Positions 43,073 through 53,160 of a stretch of 53,160 bases of DNA are shown piece after piece. A program made the position numbers and the translations under genes. Below the pieces are notes generated by a model, which searched no databases, had not been told where the DNA came from, and saw only the letters and a list, made by a program, of their open reading frames with translations. The stretch comes from Bacillota bacterium (GTDB taxonomy: Bacteria; Bacillota; Clostridia; Acetivibrionales; DSM-1351). The stretch's first letter is position 1, and each line of letters begins with the position of its first letter. The stretch covers positions 1 through 53,160 of the forward strand of contig JAEZRV010000094.1 in NCBI GenBank assembly GCA_023444055.1. The letters run 5' to 3'.

Positions 43073-46000
43073 ATGAAACATTTAAAGACACTATTTCTAA
43101 AAATGAATAGGTGCTTTGGAGAACAGAAGTTATTTAGTTACTTCTGTGTATTGATGATACTGTCAGCTTTTTTCGCAGTAACAATCAATTACACTGAAGT
43201 ATATTCCGCAACAGAGCCTGTGGGAACAATCTATGCGGTTTCTCCACTAAAACAACAGATGAGACTAATTCAAGCAGATTCAATAGTCCCGGGTGGAAGT
43301 GGATATATGATTCCACAAACGGTTATTGTAAGGGATGCTGCAGGAAATCCAATTGAGGGTGTCCCTGTTAAATTTGATGTTACAAATAACACGCAAATTT
43401 ATGCTTCAATGAGAGGCCTTAATAGTAAAAGCATTACAGTTATGACTGATGTAAACGGTATGGCATCAGCTGCAAATACTGAGGCATCTTATCTAGGAGA
43501 AGGATATGAGCTATATTCAATGAATGCAGGAATAAAAGAAACATTGAAGGTAGTTGCTAGCATTTCTGAAATAAATTCTGTAACTTTTAATGTAGAGGTA
43601 GCAACAGTTGGTGCTAAAATAACCGACGTTACGCCACCAATTATTACAGTAAGTGCAAAAAATACAAATGGTACAGATTATATTGCCGGAACATGGGCGA
43701 AGGAACCTGTAACAGTATCTTACACTGCTAAGGACAGTTTATCAGCAATAAAATCATGTACAGAAGCCCAGGTTTTTACAGAAGAGAAACAAAACCAAAG
43801 TTCTACAGGTACAGCAGTAGATGCAGTAAATAATTATGCAAGTGTAACATTTGGACCTATCAATATAGACAAAACTGCACCAGTTACAACTGCTGTAGCA
43901 ACAACCCCAGTATATGAAAGTTGGAATAATGATACAGTTAAAATTGATTTTAGTTCAACTGACAATGTTTCTGGTATTGATGCAATATACTATACCATTA
44001 ATGATGAAACACCTGTAAAGACAGAGCAAAGTAGTTTTACAGCAAACATTGAAACAGAAGGAGTTAAACAAATAAGTTATTGGGCTGTAGATAAAGCCGG
44101 TAATGCAGAGCAAGCAAAATCGCTCACTGTTAATATTGATAAAAGTGCTCCAACTTTAACAAATGAACTTCATCCAAGTCCAAATGCAAATGGATGGATT
44201 AATTCAAATGCAGAGTTAACGATTAAAGCAACAGATCCTTATTCTGGTGTTAAGGAGATTTATTACAAAATTGGTGAAACTGGAACAGAAGTAAAAGTTG
44301 AAGAAGATTTTGCTAAGTTTCCATTAATTTACGAAGGCGAAAAAACAGTTATTTTCTGGGCTGTAGACAAATTAGGTTTTGTTTCCCCAAAAGAGACGGT
44401 TAATGTTAAGATTGACAAAACTAAACCAGTTATTAAAGTTCCACAGAACATTACTATCGAAGCAACAGCGAGAAAAACACCTGTCACGATAGGAACTGCA
44501 ACAGTAGACGACATATCAGAAGTAGAACTAACCAACGATGCTCCTAAAGAAGGCTTCCCAGTTGGAGATACATATGTTAAGTGGGTTGCAGTGGACTCAG
44601 TTGGAAATAAAACCGAGGGTGTTCAGACTATTACGGTAACGGACACAACTAAACCATTACTTACCGTACAAGGTACTATTGTTAAAGAAGCAACTGGCAT
44701 ACTAACACCGGTGGTAGTTGGGCCAGCAGATGCAAAGGATATTTTTAGTGTAACTATTACAAATGATGCACCTTTAGCTGGTTTCCCTATAGGAGAAAAT
44801 CAAAAAGTAACCTTTACTGCTATAGATGAAAATGGAAATAGTGTTACAGCAGAACAGTATGTAACAATAAAAGACAAAACACAACCTGTACTAATACTTC
44901 CGGCTAATATTACTAAATATGAAGCTACAGGATTAAGAACACCTATAGCTATAGGCACAGCAACAGCAACAGATATATTTACTGTAAAGGTAGAAAACAA
45001 TGCACCAGCGGATTTCACTATTGGATTAACTGAGGTAACTTGGAGGGCTACAGATGCTAATGGCAATGTTTCCACAGGTATTCAAAAGGTTAATGTTGTA
45101 GATACTACAAAGCCAGTATTGAATGTTCCTGATGATATTACTATTGAAGCTGATGCTAGAAGAATGAAGCTAAATATTGGTGAGGCAACAGCAACAGATA
45201 TATTCCCTGTAACTATAAAAAGTGATAAACCAGCAGATTTCGGTGTTGGAACAACTAAAGTAATATGGAAAGCTACTGATTCAAATGGAAATGTTACAGA
45301 AGGTATACAAAAGATTACTGTAACAGATACGAAAAAGCCTGTTATAGAAATACCTGCTGATATTACCTTTGAGGCTACAGGAAGAACAACGCCTGTACAG
45401 ACAGGTACGCCAATAGTAGATGATATATTTGAAACAACTACTACTAATAATGCTCCGACAGATAACATTTTTCCTTTAGGGAAAACAACAGTAGTATGGA
45501 CTGTAAAAGATTCTAATGGAAATGTATCCACAGGAGAACAAATTGTTAATGTTGTGGATACAACAAAACCATTACTTACATTACCACAAGACTTAAAAGT
45601 TGAGGCAACAGCAATAAGGACACCAGTTGCAATAGGTACTGCTACTGCAACAGACATTTTTAATGTAACTGTTAAAAATAATGCACCTGTTGATTTCCCA
45701 ATAGGAACTACTCCAGTGACCTGGACAGCAACTGATGAAAATGGAAATGTTACAGAAGGTGTACAGAAAATTACAATTATTGATACTACAAAACCTGTTA
45801 TAACCATTACTGGAAATACAGATGTAGAAGCAACAGGCAGAAGAACACCTGTTACTTTCAAAGCTACAGCAACAGACATATTTAAAGTGACATTATCAGA
45901 TGATGCTCTTGCAGATTATCCTTTGAATAAAACGGATGTAACTGTAACAGCTACAGACGAAAATGGAAATGTTGAAACTAAAATGATAACCATTAAGGTA

Positions 46001-49000
46001 ACTGATACAACAAAGCCATCAATGGCTTTACCTCCTGATATGACTGTAGAAGCAAATGCTGTAAGATCAATCATAGATATAGGAGAACCAACGGTTACAG
46101 ATTTATTTGATGTAAATGTTGTAAATGATGCACCAGCAGATTATCCTTTAGGTATTACAAAGGTACACTGGACTGCAACTGATGAAAATGGCAATGTGAG
46201 CACAGGAACACAGACTATTACTGTAATAGATACAACAAAACCTGAGCTGAAAGTGCCTAATGATATAATTGATGCTGAGGCAACAGCAGTTATAAGTCCT
46301 ATAGCGCTAGGTGAAGCGACAGCAACAGATATTTTTGGGGTGACAATTAAGAATAATGTTCAGGAAGGTTTCCCATTAGGACAGACTGTTATTACATGGA
46401 CAGCAACTGATGCAAACGGAAATGTGGCAACAGGTACACAAAGGGTTACTGTGAAGGATACAACTGCACCTGCTGTTATATCCGTTAAGGATTTAGAAGT
46501 TGAGGCTACAGCTATATTGACACCTGTAGTTTTAGAAGAACCGGTAATAAAAGAAATATTTAAATATGAAATGCATAATGATGCACCGGCATCATATCCA
46601 TTAGGGACAAAAAAAGTGTTGTGGGAAATAAAAGATGAGAATGGTAACTCCGCAACGGCAATTCAATCTGTAACAGTTAAGGATACCACAAATCCGGTAC
46701 TTAATTTACCAGCTGATATAGAAACAGAAGCAACAGCTGTGAGAACACCTGTAGCTATTGGGCAAGCAACAGCAACTGATATTTTTAAAGTGACTATCAC
46801 AAATAATGCACCTGCAGACTTTCCGATAGGAACTACAGAAGTAATCTGGACAGCAACCGATGAAAACGGAAATGCTACTACTGGAGTACAGAAAGTAACT
46901 ATAGTAGATACTACAAAGCCAGTAGTAAGAGTACCTGTAGACATCATCATGGAAGCAACAGGTGTAAAAACAAGAGTACGTTTAGAAGCAGAGGCAAGTG
47001 ATATCTTCGGTGTTACTATCACATGTGATGCACCAGATTCTGAATCTGGATTTGGTATTGAATCTATAGCAGGTAATGAACCTGTAGTTAGCATTAATTC
47101 TGTAAGTAATGATGTTAAAAAATGTATATATCTTGATTTACCATTAGGAACTACAATAATAACCTGGTATATAATTGATGAAAATGGAAATAGTGTATCC
47201 TGCCAACAGCAGATAACAATTATTGATACTACTAAGCCAGTATTAACAGTACCAGAAGCAAAAGAAGTAGAAGCAACAGCAATAAAAACACCTGTAAACC
47301 TTGGTGAAGCAACAGCAACTGATATTTTTAAGGTAACTACCAAAAATAATGCGCCAGAAGCTTATTCACTTGGAACTACCAGTGTTACATGGGAAGCAAC
47401 CGATGAAAGCGGAAATGTTTCGAAAGCAGAGCAGCTTGTTACTATAGTTGATACTACGGCGCCAGTATTAACAGTACCAGAAGCAATAACAGCAGAAGCA
47501 ACATCAGTAAATACACCTGTAAATATTGGACAAGCAACAGCAACAGACATCTTTAAAGTAACTATTACAAATAATGCACCAGATGCTTATCCACTTGGAA
47601 AAACTACTGTAATATGGACAGCAACTGATGAAAACGGAAATGTTTCAACAAAAGAGCAAGTTATTACAATAATAGATACTACTAAACCAGTACTTAAAGT
47701 ACCTGATAATATTGAAGCAGAAGCAACAGCAAGAAGGTCTCCTATAAATATTAGAGAAGCAACAGCAACTGATATTTTTAAGGTAACTATTGAGAATGAT
47801 GCACCTGCAGATTATCCAGTTGGAATTACTACAGTTAAATGGACAGCGACAGATGAAAATGGAAATGTTTCAACAGCTGAACAGACTATCACTATAACTG
47901 ATACGACAAAGCCATTACTGGAAATACCTGGACCAATAACAAAGGAAGCAACTGCAATAAAAACACCTGTAATTATTGGAAATGGAAAAGCAACTGACAT
48001 ATTTGATGTAGAGCTTAAAAACGATGCACCTGCAGATTATCCAGTTGGAATTACTACAGTTAAATGGACAGCGACAGATGCAAATGGAAATGTTTCAACT
48101 GCTGAACAGATTATCACTATAACTGATACTACAAAGCCTGTACTAGTGGTACCTGGACCAGTAACAGCAGAAGCTATTGGATTGGAAACACCTGTAAGTA
48201 TAGGCGGAGCAACAGCAAGCGATATATTTAAAGTAGTTATTACAAATGATGCTCCTGCAAAATATAAGCTGGGAACAACTACTGTAACATGGACAGCAAC
48301 TGATGAAAACGGCAATGTTTCAACAGCAAAGCAGGATATTACAATAGTAGATACTACAAAACCAGTGTTAACAGTTCCAGAAGCTAAAACAGCGGAAGCG
48401 ATTGCTATTAATACACCTGTAGAAATAGGACAAGCAACGGCAACTGACATTTACCCAGTTAATATTACTAGTGATAAGCCTGAAAGCTATACATTAGGAG
48501 CAAAAACAGTAACATGGAAGGCAACCGATGCAAATGGTAATTTTACTGAAGGTCAACAGATTATTACAATAGTAGATACAACAAAGCCAGAAATTGTTAC
48601 ACCTGAACCATTAACAGTTGAGGCAACAGCAATAAAAACACCTGTAAATTTAATTTCACCAAAAACAAGTGATATTTATGAGGTTACTACTTCACATAAT
48701 GCACCAGTAGGTGGATTTACATTAGGAACAACACCCGTTAAATGGACAGCGAAAGATGCAAACGGAAATGAATCAACAGCAATGCAGGATGTCATTATAG
48801 TAGATACAACAAAACCTACTATAGTTGCACCTAAGGATATAACAATGGAAGCAACAGCAGTTAGAACACTTGTAGATTTAGGTTCGCCTACAACAAGTGA
48901 TATCTTTAAGGTGACAACAACAAATAATGCACCAGCAGATTTCCCAGTGGGAACAACTACTGTAATTTGGACAGCAACAGATGAAAATGGAAATGCTTCA

Positions 49001-52000
49001 ACAGCAGAACAAAAAATTACAATAGTAGATACTACAAAGCCTGTACTTACAGTTCCAGAAGCAATAAAAGCAGAAGCAACTGCAATTGGAACACCTGTAA
49101 ATATAGGAGAAGCAAAAGCAGAGGACATCTTTGAAGTAACTATTACTAATAATGCTCCTGCAGATTATAAGTTGGGAGAAACAAAAGTAACATGGACAGC
49201 GACAGATGTAAATGGAAATGCTACAACAGCGGATCAGATTATTACAATAGTAGATACTACAAAGCCTGTACTAGTAATACCAGACAAAAAAATAGCAGAG
49301 GCAACTGCTATCAATACTCCTGTAGATATTGGAGTAGCAACAGCAACTGATATTTTCAAAGTTACTGTTACTAGTGATAAGCCTGTAAGCTATACATTAG
49401 GCACAACACCAGTAACATGGACAGCAACAGATGAGAATGGTAATGTTACAACAGCAGTGCAGGATATTATAATACAAGATACAACTAAACCTGAAGTAAT
49501 ATTGCCAGCAGATATCACAACAGAGGCAACTGCAGTAGGGACACCTGTAAATATAGGAGTACCGACTACAAGTGATATCTACAAAGTAACTGTTAAGAAT
49601 GATGCACCAGCTACATATCCAGTAAAAACAACTACAGTTACATGGACAGTAACTGATGAAAATGGAAATGCTACAATAGCTGAACAGAAGATTACAATTA
49701 CAGATACTACAAAGCCAGAACTGATAGCACCAAAAGATATTACAACAGAGGCAACTGCAATAGGCACACCGGTAAGCATTGGCGAAGCATCAGCACGTGA
49801 CATCTTCAAAATTACTGTTACAAATGATGCGCCTGCTGTATATCCATTAGGTACTACTATAGTAACTTGGAAAGCGACAGATGAAAATGGTAATGTTTCA
49901 ACAGCAGAGCAGAAAATTACTATTACAGATACTACAAAGCCTAGCTTAAAGGTATCAGAAGATTTAACAGTTGAAGCAACTGCTTTAAATACAGAAGTTG
50001 AAATAGGCGCAGAAGCAAGTGATATCTATAAAGTTAATCTCAAGTATTCTTTATCAGGAACTGATAATGCTGAACCTCAAGCATTTACTGATAATGTAGT
50101 TACATTACGTAATAAAGTTGCTCTTCCAATTGGAAAGACTGAGATAACATGGATAGCAACTGATGAAAATGGTAATGTTTCAACAGGAAAGCAGATTATC
50201 ACAATTGTAGATACTACAAAGCCAGTGCTTATTGTACCAGAGGATATAAGTACAGGTGCAACAGCAAGAAGAACTCGTGTTGATATTGGAAAAGCAACAG
50301 CTAATGATATTTTCGATGTAAATATCACTAATAATGCACCTACAGATTATCCGTTAGGAACTACTGAAGTAGTATGGACAGCAATAGATGCAAATGAGAA
50401 CGTTACAACAGCTGTACAGAGAATTACAATATTTGATGAATGCAGGCCTTTAATAACAGCACCTAAAGATATAGAAGTAGAGGCTACTGCTATAAGAACA
50501 CCTGTAAACATAGGGGCTGCGACATCATATGATATTTTTGCAGTAACAGTTTCAAATGATGCACCTATAGATTATCCAATAGGAACTACTGAGGTAAAAT
50601 GGACAGCAACGGATGAAAATGGAAATGTTTCTATACCAATACCATCACAGAAAATTACGGTTGTAGATACTACAAAGCCTGAGCTTATAGTACCTAATGA
50701 TATAGAAATGGAAGCAACAGCTGTAAGAACACCTGTGAAAACAGGATCAGCAACAACAAGAGATATCTTTAAAGTGACATTGGAAAACGATGCATTGGCT
50801 GACTATCCAGTTGGTACTAATATAGTAAAATGGACAGCAACCGATGAAAATGGAAATGTTACAGAAAAAGAACAAAAAATCACGATAAAAGATACAACTA
50901 AGCCAGTATTAACAGTACCTGCGGATATAAAGGCAGAAGCAACAGCAGTAAGAACACCTGTAGATATTGGGCAAGCAACAGCTACTGATATCTTTAAAGT
51001 GTCAATATTAAATGATGCACCAATAGATTTTCCATTAGGGTCTACTGTAGTAACCTGGACAGCTACTGATGAAAATGGCAATGTTTCAACAGCACAGCAG
51101 ACTATAACAATAGTTGATACTACAAGTCCAGTAATAAATGTACATGATCCTATTATTACAAAGGAAGCAACAGCTATAGGAACAGAAGTAACCATAGAAG
51201 CAGATGCAAGAGATATCTTTGATATTGATCTCAAGTACTCTATACCTGGAGCTTTTCCTGTCTTTGCCGAAGTGTTTAGTGGCAATGAGGTTACATTACA
51301 AGAAAAGGTTACTCTTCCAATTGGAGAGAACAAAATAACGTGGACATCATCTGATGTAAACGGCAATTCTTCAACAGAAGAGCAAAGTATAACGATTGTA
51401 GATACTACTAAGCCAGTATTAACAGTACCTGCGGATATAAAGGCAGAAGCAACAGCAGTGAGAACACCTATTGATATAGGTAAAGCAACAGCAACTGATA
51501 TCTTTGAAGTAAAGATATCAAATGATGCTCCTGCAGATTATCCATTAGGAGATACAACTGTAACATGGACGGCAACTGATGCAAATGGTAATGTTTCAAC
51601 AGGAAAGCAGATTATCACAATAGTGGATACTACAAAACCTGAATTAACAGTACCAGCACCTGTAAAAGCAGAAGCAACAGCAATACTAACTCCTGTTAAT
51701 ATAGGAGTAGGAACAGCAACAGATATCTTTGAAGTAAATGTAACAAGTGATGCACCAGATAGCTATCCAATAGGAGATACAAAAGTAACTTGGACAGCAA
51801 AAGATGCAAATGGAAATGTTACAACAGGGGAGCAGATTATCACAATAGTGGATACAACAAAACCTGAATTAACAGTACCAGTACCTGTAACAGCAGAAGC
51901 AACAGCATTAAAAACTCCTGTTAATATAGGAGTAGGAACAGCAACAGATATCTTTGAAGTAAATGTAACAAGTGATGCACCAGAAAGCTATCCTATAAAA

Positions 52001-53160
52001 GATTCGACTGTAACATGGACGGCAACTGATGCAAATGGAAATGTTTCAAAAGCACAGCAGACTATAACAATAGTAGATACTACAAAGCCAGTGCTTATTG
52101 TACCAGAGGATGTAGAAAAAGAAGCAACAGCAGTAAGAACACCTGTAGATATAGGTCAAGCGACAGCAACTGACATCTTTGAAGTGGAGGTTACAAATGA
52201 TGCGCCTAAGGATTATCCAATAGGGATAACTGTGGTAACATGGACAGCAACCGATGCAAACGGAAATGTTACAGTAGCAGAGCAGAGAATTAAAATAACA
52301 GATTATGAAAAGCCAAAGATAGATGCACCTGCTGATATAACTTATGAAGCAACAGCAATAAGAACACCTGTAGAGATAGGTCAAGCAACAGTAACTGATA
52401 TCTTTAAAGTGACAGTTACAAACGATGCACTGAAAGATTATCCATTAGGATCTACAAAAATAACATGGACAGCAACAGATGAAAATGGAAATGTTATGAC
52501 AGATGAGCAGATTGTTACTGTAGTAGATACTACAAAGCCTGAGCTTATAATACCTCAAGATATAGAAATGGAAGCAACAGCTGTAAGAACACCTGTGAAA
52601 ACAGGATCAGCAACAACAAGAGATATCTTTAAAGTGACATTGGATGATGATGCATTGGCTGACTATCCAGTTGGAACTTATGTAGTAACATGGACAGCAA
52701 CTGATGAAAATGGAAATGTTACAACAAAAGAACAAAGAATTACTATCAAAGATACTACAAAGCCAATACTAGTAGTACCTGATGCAATAAAAGCAGAAGC
52801 AACAGCAGTGAGAACACCTCTTGACATAGGTAAAGCAGCTGCAGCAGATATTTTTAAAGTAACAATAACAAATGATGCTCCTGCAGATTATCCGTTAGGA
52901 GATACAACTGTAACATGGACGGCAACTGATGAAAATGGTAATGTTTCAACAGGAAAGCAGATTATCACAATAGTGGATACTACAAAACCTAAATTAACAG
53001 TACCAGCACCTGTAACAGCAGAAGCAACAGCATTAAAAACTCCTGTTAATATAGGAGTAGGAACAGCAACAGATATCTTTGAAGTAAATGTAACAAGTGA
53101 TGCACCAGAAAGCTATCCAATAGGAGAAACAAAAGTAACCTGGACAGCAAAAGATGCAAA
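43073..53160 (+). CDS. Giant secreted HYR-repeat surface protein (3' end outside window)
   Basis: The frame is open from ATG 43073 (GGAGG upstream) to the window end: 3,362 complete codons with no stop, so the protein exceeds 350 kDa. A signal peptide has a long n-region and cleavage near YSA at 45. Residues about 55-180 are a bacterial Ig-like domain (VIVRDAAGNPIEGVPVKFDV). About 190-445 hold Ig-like domains with ISYWAVDKAGNAEQ and VIFWAVDKLG, the pattern of OmpL47/chitinase-associated modules. From residue 448 there are HYR-like units of 75 residues. It contains no catalytic domain in view. Likely an extended adhesin, stalk or matrix protein; any wall anchor (SLH, sortase or dockerin) must lie beyond the window. 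Confidence 0.88.
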   Translation, partial: MKHLKTLFLKMNRCFGEQKLFSYFCVLMILSAFFAVTINYTEVYSATEPVGTIYAVSPLKQQMRLIQADSIVPGGSGYMIPQTVIVRDAAGNPIEGVPVKFDVTNNTQIYASMRGLNSKSITVMTDVNGMASAANTEASYLGEGYELYSMNAGIKETLKVVASISEINSVTFNVEVATVGAKITDVTPPIITVSAKNTNGTDYIAGTWAKEPVTVSYTAKDSLSAIKSCTEAQVFTEEKQNQSSTGTAVDAVNNYASVTFGPINIDKTAPVTTAVATTPVYESWNNDTVKIDFSSTDNVSGIDAIYYTINDETPVKTEQSSFTANIETEGVKQISYWAVDKAGNAEQAKSLTVNIDKSAPTLTNELHPSPNANGWINSNAELTIKATDPYSGVKEIYYKIGETGTEVKVEEDFAKFPLIYEGEKTVIFWAVDKLGFVSPKETVNVKIDKTKPVIKVPQNITIEATARKTPVTIGTATVDDISEVELTNDAPKEGFPVGDTYVKWVAVDSVGNKTEGVQTITVTDTTKPLLTVQGTIVKEATGILTPVVVGPADAKDIFSVTITNDAPLAGFPIGENQKVTFTAIDENGNSVTAEQYVTIKDKTQPVLILPANITKYEATGLRTPIAIGTATATDIFTVKVENNAPADFTIGLTEVTWRATDANGNVSTGIQKVNVVDTTKPVLNVPDDITIEADARRMKLNIGEATATDIFPVTIKSDKPADFGVGTTKVIWKATDSNGNVTEGIQKITVTDTKKPVIEIPADITFEATGRTTPVQTGTPIVDDIFETTTTNNAPTDNIFPLGKTTVVWTVKDSNGNVSTGEQIVNVVDTTKPLLTLPQDLKVEATAIRTPVAIGTATATDIFNVTVKNNAPVDFPIGTTPVTWTATDENGNVTEGVQKITIIDTTKPVITITGNTDVEATGRRTPVTFKATATDIFKVTLSDDALADYPLNKTDVTVTATDENGNVETKMITIKVTDTTKPSMALPPDMTVEANAVRSIIDIGEPTVTDLFDVNVVNDAPADYPLGITKVHWTATDENGNVSTGTQTITVIDTTKPELKVPNDIIDAEATAVISPIALGEATATDIFGVTIKNNVQEGFPLGQTVITWTATDANGNVATGTQRVTVKDTTAPAVISVKDLEVEATAILTPVVLEEPVIKEIFKYEMHNDAPASYPLGTKKVLWEIKDENGNSATAIQSVTVKDTTNPVLNLPADIETEATAVRTPVAIGQATATDIFKVTITNNAPADFPIGTTEVIWTATDENGNATTGVQKVTIVDTTKPVVRVPVDIIMEATGVKTRVRLEAEASDIFGVTITCDAPDSESGFGIESIAGNEPVVSINSVSNDVKKCIYLDLPLGTTIITWYIIDENGNSVSCQQQITIIDTTKPVLTVPEAKEVEATAIKTPVNLGEATATDIFKVTTKNNAPEAYSLGTTSVTWEATDESGNVSKAEQLVTIVDTTAPVLTVPEAITAEATSVNTPVNIGQATATDIFKVTITNNAPDAYPLGKTTVIWTATDENGNVSTKEQVITIIDTTKPVLKVPDNIEAEATARRSPINIREATATDIFKVTIENDAPADYPVGITTVKWTATDENGNVSTAEQTITITDTTKPLLEIPGPITKEATAIKTPVIIGNGKATDIFDVELKNDAPADYPVGITTVKWTATDANGNVSTAEQIITITDTTKPVLVVPGPVTAEAIGLETPVSIGGATASDIFKVVITNDAPAKYKLGTTTVTWTATDENGNVSTAKQDITIVDTTKPVLTVPEAKTAEAIAINTPVEIGQATATDIYPVNITSDKPESYTLGAKTVTWKATDANGNFTEGQQIITIVDTTKPEIVTPEPLTVEATAIKTPVNLISPKTSDIYEVTTSHNAPVGGFTLGTTPVKWTAKDANGNESTAMQDVIIVDTTKPTIVAPKDITMEATAVRTLVDLGSPTTSDIFKVTTTNNAPADFPVGTTTVIWTATDENGNASTAEQKITIVDTTKPVLTVPEAIKAEATAIGTPVNIGEAKAEDIFEVTITNNAPADYKLGETKVTWTATDVNGNATTADQIITIVDTTKPVLVIPDKKIAEATAINTPVDIGVATATDIFKVTVTSDKPVSYTLGTTPVTWTATDENGNVTTAVQDIIIQDTTKPEVILPADITTEATAVGTPVNIGVPTTSDIYKVTVKNDAPATYPVKTTTVTWTVTDENGNATIAEQKITITDTTKPELIAPKDITTEATAIGTPVSIGEASARDIFKITVTNDAPAVYPLGTTIVTWKATDENGNVSTAEQKITITDTTKPSLKVSEDLTVEATALNTEVEIGAEASDIYKVNLKYSLSGTDNAEPQAFTDNVVTLRNKVALPIGKTEITWIATDENGNVSTGKQIITIVDTTKPVLIVPEDISTGATARRTRVDIGKATANDIFDVNITNNAPTDYPLGTTEVVWTAIDANENVTTAVQRITIFDECRPLITAPKDIEVEATAIRTPVNIGAATSYDIFAVTVSNDAPIDYPIGTTEVKWTATDENGNVSIPIPSQKITVVDTTKPELIVPNDIEMEATAVRTPVKTGSATTRDIFKVTLENDALADYPVGTNIVKWTATDENGNVTEKEQKITIKDTTKPVLTVPADIKAEATAVRTPVDIGQATATDIFKVSILNDAPIDFPLGSTVVTWTATDENGNVSTAQQTITIVDTTSPVINVHDPIITKEATAIGTEVTIEADARDIFDIDLKYSIPGAFPVFAEVFSGNEVTLQEKVTLPIGENKITWTSSDVNGNSSTEEQSITIVDTTKPVLTVPADIKAEATAVRTPIDIGKATATDIFEVKISNDAPADYPLGDTTVTWTATDANGNVSTGKQIITIVDTTKPELTVPAPVKAEATAILTPVNIGVGTATDIFEVNVTSDAPDSYPIGDTKVTWTAKDANGNVTTGEQIITIVDTTKPELTVPVPVTAEATALKTPVNIGVGTATDIFEVNVTSDAPESYPIKDSTVTWTATDANGNVSKAQQTITIVDTTKPVLIVPEDVEKEATAVRTPVDIGQATATDIFEVEVTNDAPKDYPIGITVVTWTATDANGNVTVAEQRIKITDYEKPKIDAPADITYEATAIRTPVEIGQATVTDIFKVTVTNDALKDYPLGSTKITWTATDENGNVMTDEQIVTVVDTTKPELIIPQDIEMEATAVRTPVKTGSATTRDIFKVTLDDDALADYPVGTYVVTWTATDENGNVTTKEQRITIKDTTKPILVVPDAIKAEATAVRTPLDIGKAAAADIFKVTITNDAPADYPLGDTTVTWTATDENGNVSTGKQIITIVDTTKPKLTVPAPVTAEATALKTPVNIGVGTATDIFEVNVTSDAPESYPIGETKVTWTAKDA
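44414..53160 (+). repeat. Array of 37 complete HYR units and a partial 38th
   Basis: Each unit starts DTTKP and continues with a VP.DI.AEATA stretch, TPV.IG, ATATDIF.V, NDAPADYPLGTT, VTWTATDENGNVST and Q.ITIVD. The usual unit is 225 bases; the last seven complete units (from 51401) are exactly 225 each. Three units are longer (starting 46907, 49928 and 51116) because 20-30 residues are inserted before the LPLG strand. Animal and many bacterial HYR domains have Cys in TC; here the position is TW. Some units are nearly identical, such as those starting 51626, 51851 and 52976. Confidence 0.9.

Noticed and set aside
44329..52384. Many minus-strand open frames of 60-265 codons inside the giant HYR gene
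   Set aside because: They are antisense shadows of the repeated coding sequence: their products are themselves repetitive and low-complexity (MSVAVACPI.TGV-type), lack ribosome sites, and repeat with the 225-base period of the plus-strand gene.

Overview
The window reads as a low-GC, AT-rich Bacillota chromosome, most like an anaerobic Clostridia member. The signs are GGAGG-type ribosome sites, frequent GTG/TTG starts, a class II alpha2 glycyl-tRNA synthetase, a MutS2-type MutS, a ZTP riboswitch, a TRAP (MtrB) protein, a secreted dockerin-like protein and a giant HYR-repeat surface protein. The taxon is inferred; no rRNA or tRNA gene was recognised.

Layout. 1-7.4 kb is an accessory, partly decayed region. 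It holds the right end of an IS66-type element with a gutted tnpC, a polytopic membrane protein, a small membrane protein with a pseudopilin-like tail, an IS66 tnpA pseudogene, a GRAM/PH-like protein with an apparent frameshift at its start, a tocopherol-cyclase-like protein, a secreted lipase on the minus strand, and a fragment of a second IS66 tnpB.

7.4-41.4 kb is mostly housekeeping on the plus strand. In order: ZTP riboswitch and stand-alone AICAR formyltransferase; glyQS; a secreted copper-amine-oxidase-N-like protein; a MITE-like element; a Cys-rich unknown (minus); dnaE-mtrB-DUF2007; an acyl-CoA thioesterase behind a possible RBS switch; pgsA; DUF5685-dnaJ-like-membrane protein; an FnIII/dockerin protein; a cupin regulator with an acyl-CoA synthetase; mutS2; typA; mltG-trmR-trhP (murein release plus wobble-uridine hydroxylation and methylation, the order seen in Bacillus yrrL-yrrO); ppx; a BtrK-like PLP decarboxylase paired with a possible papain-fold (BtrH-like) protein; and a class B penicillin-binding protein.

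41.5-53.2 kb is the most unusual part. A small holin/XhlA-like membrane protein sits behind a predicted attenuator. A minus-strand pair resembles a split sigma factor (SigO-like region 4 plus RsoA-like region 2). Divergent from that pair is an open reading frame that runs off the window: more than 3,362 codons, with a signal peptide, Ig-like domains and 37 complete HYR-type units plus a partial 38th.

The strongest items for follow-up are the giant HYR protein with its split-sigma neighbours, the BtrK/BtrH-like pair, the attenuator at 41.55-41.66 kb, the alternative-pairing leader at 17.34-17.44 kb, and a shared stem-internal-loop element at 7.40 and 18.98 kb.
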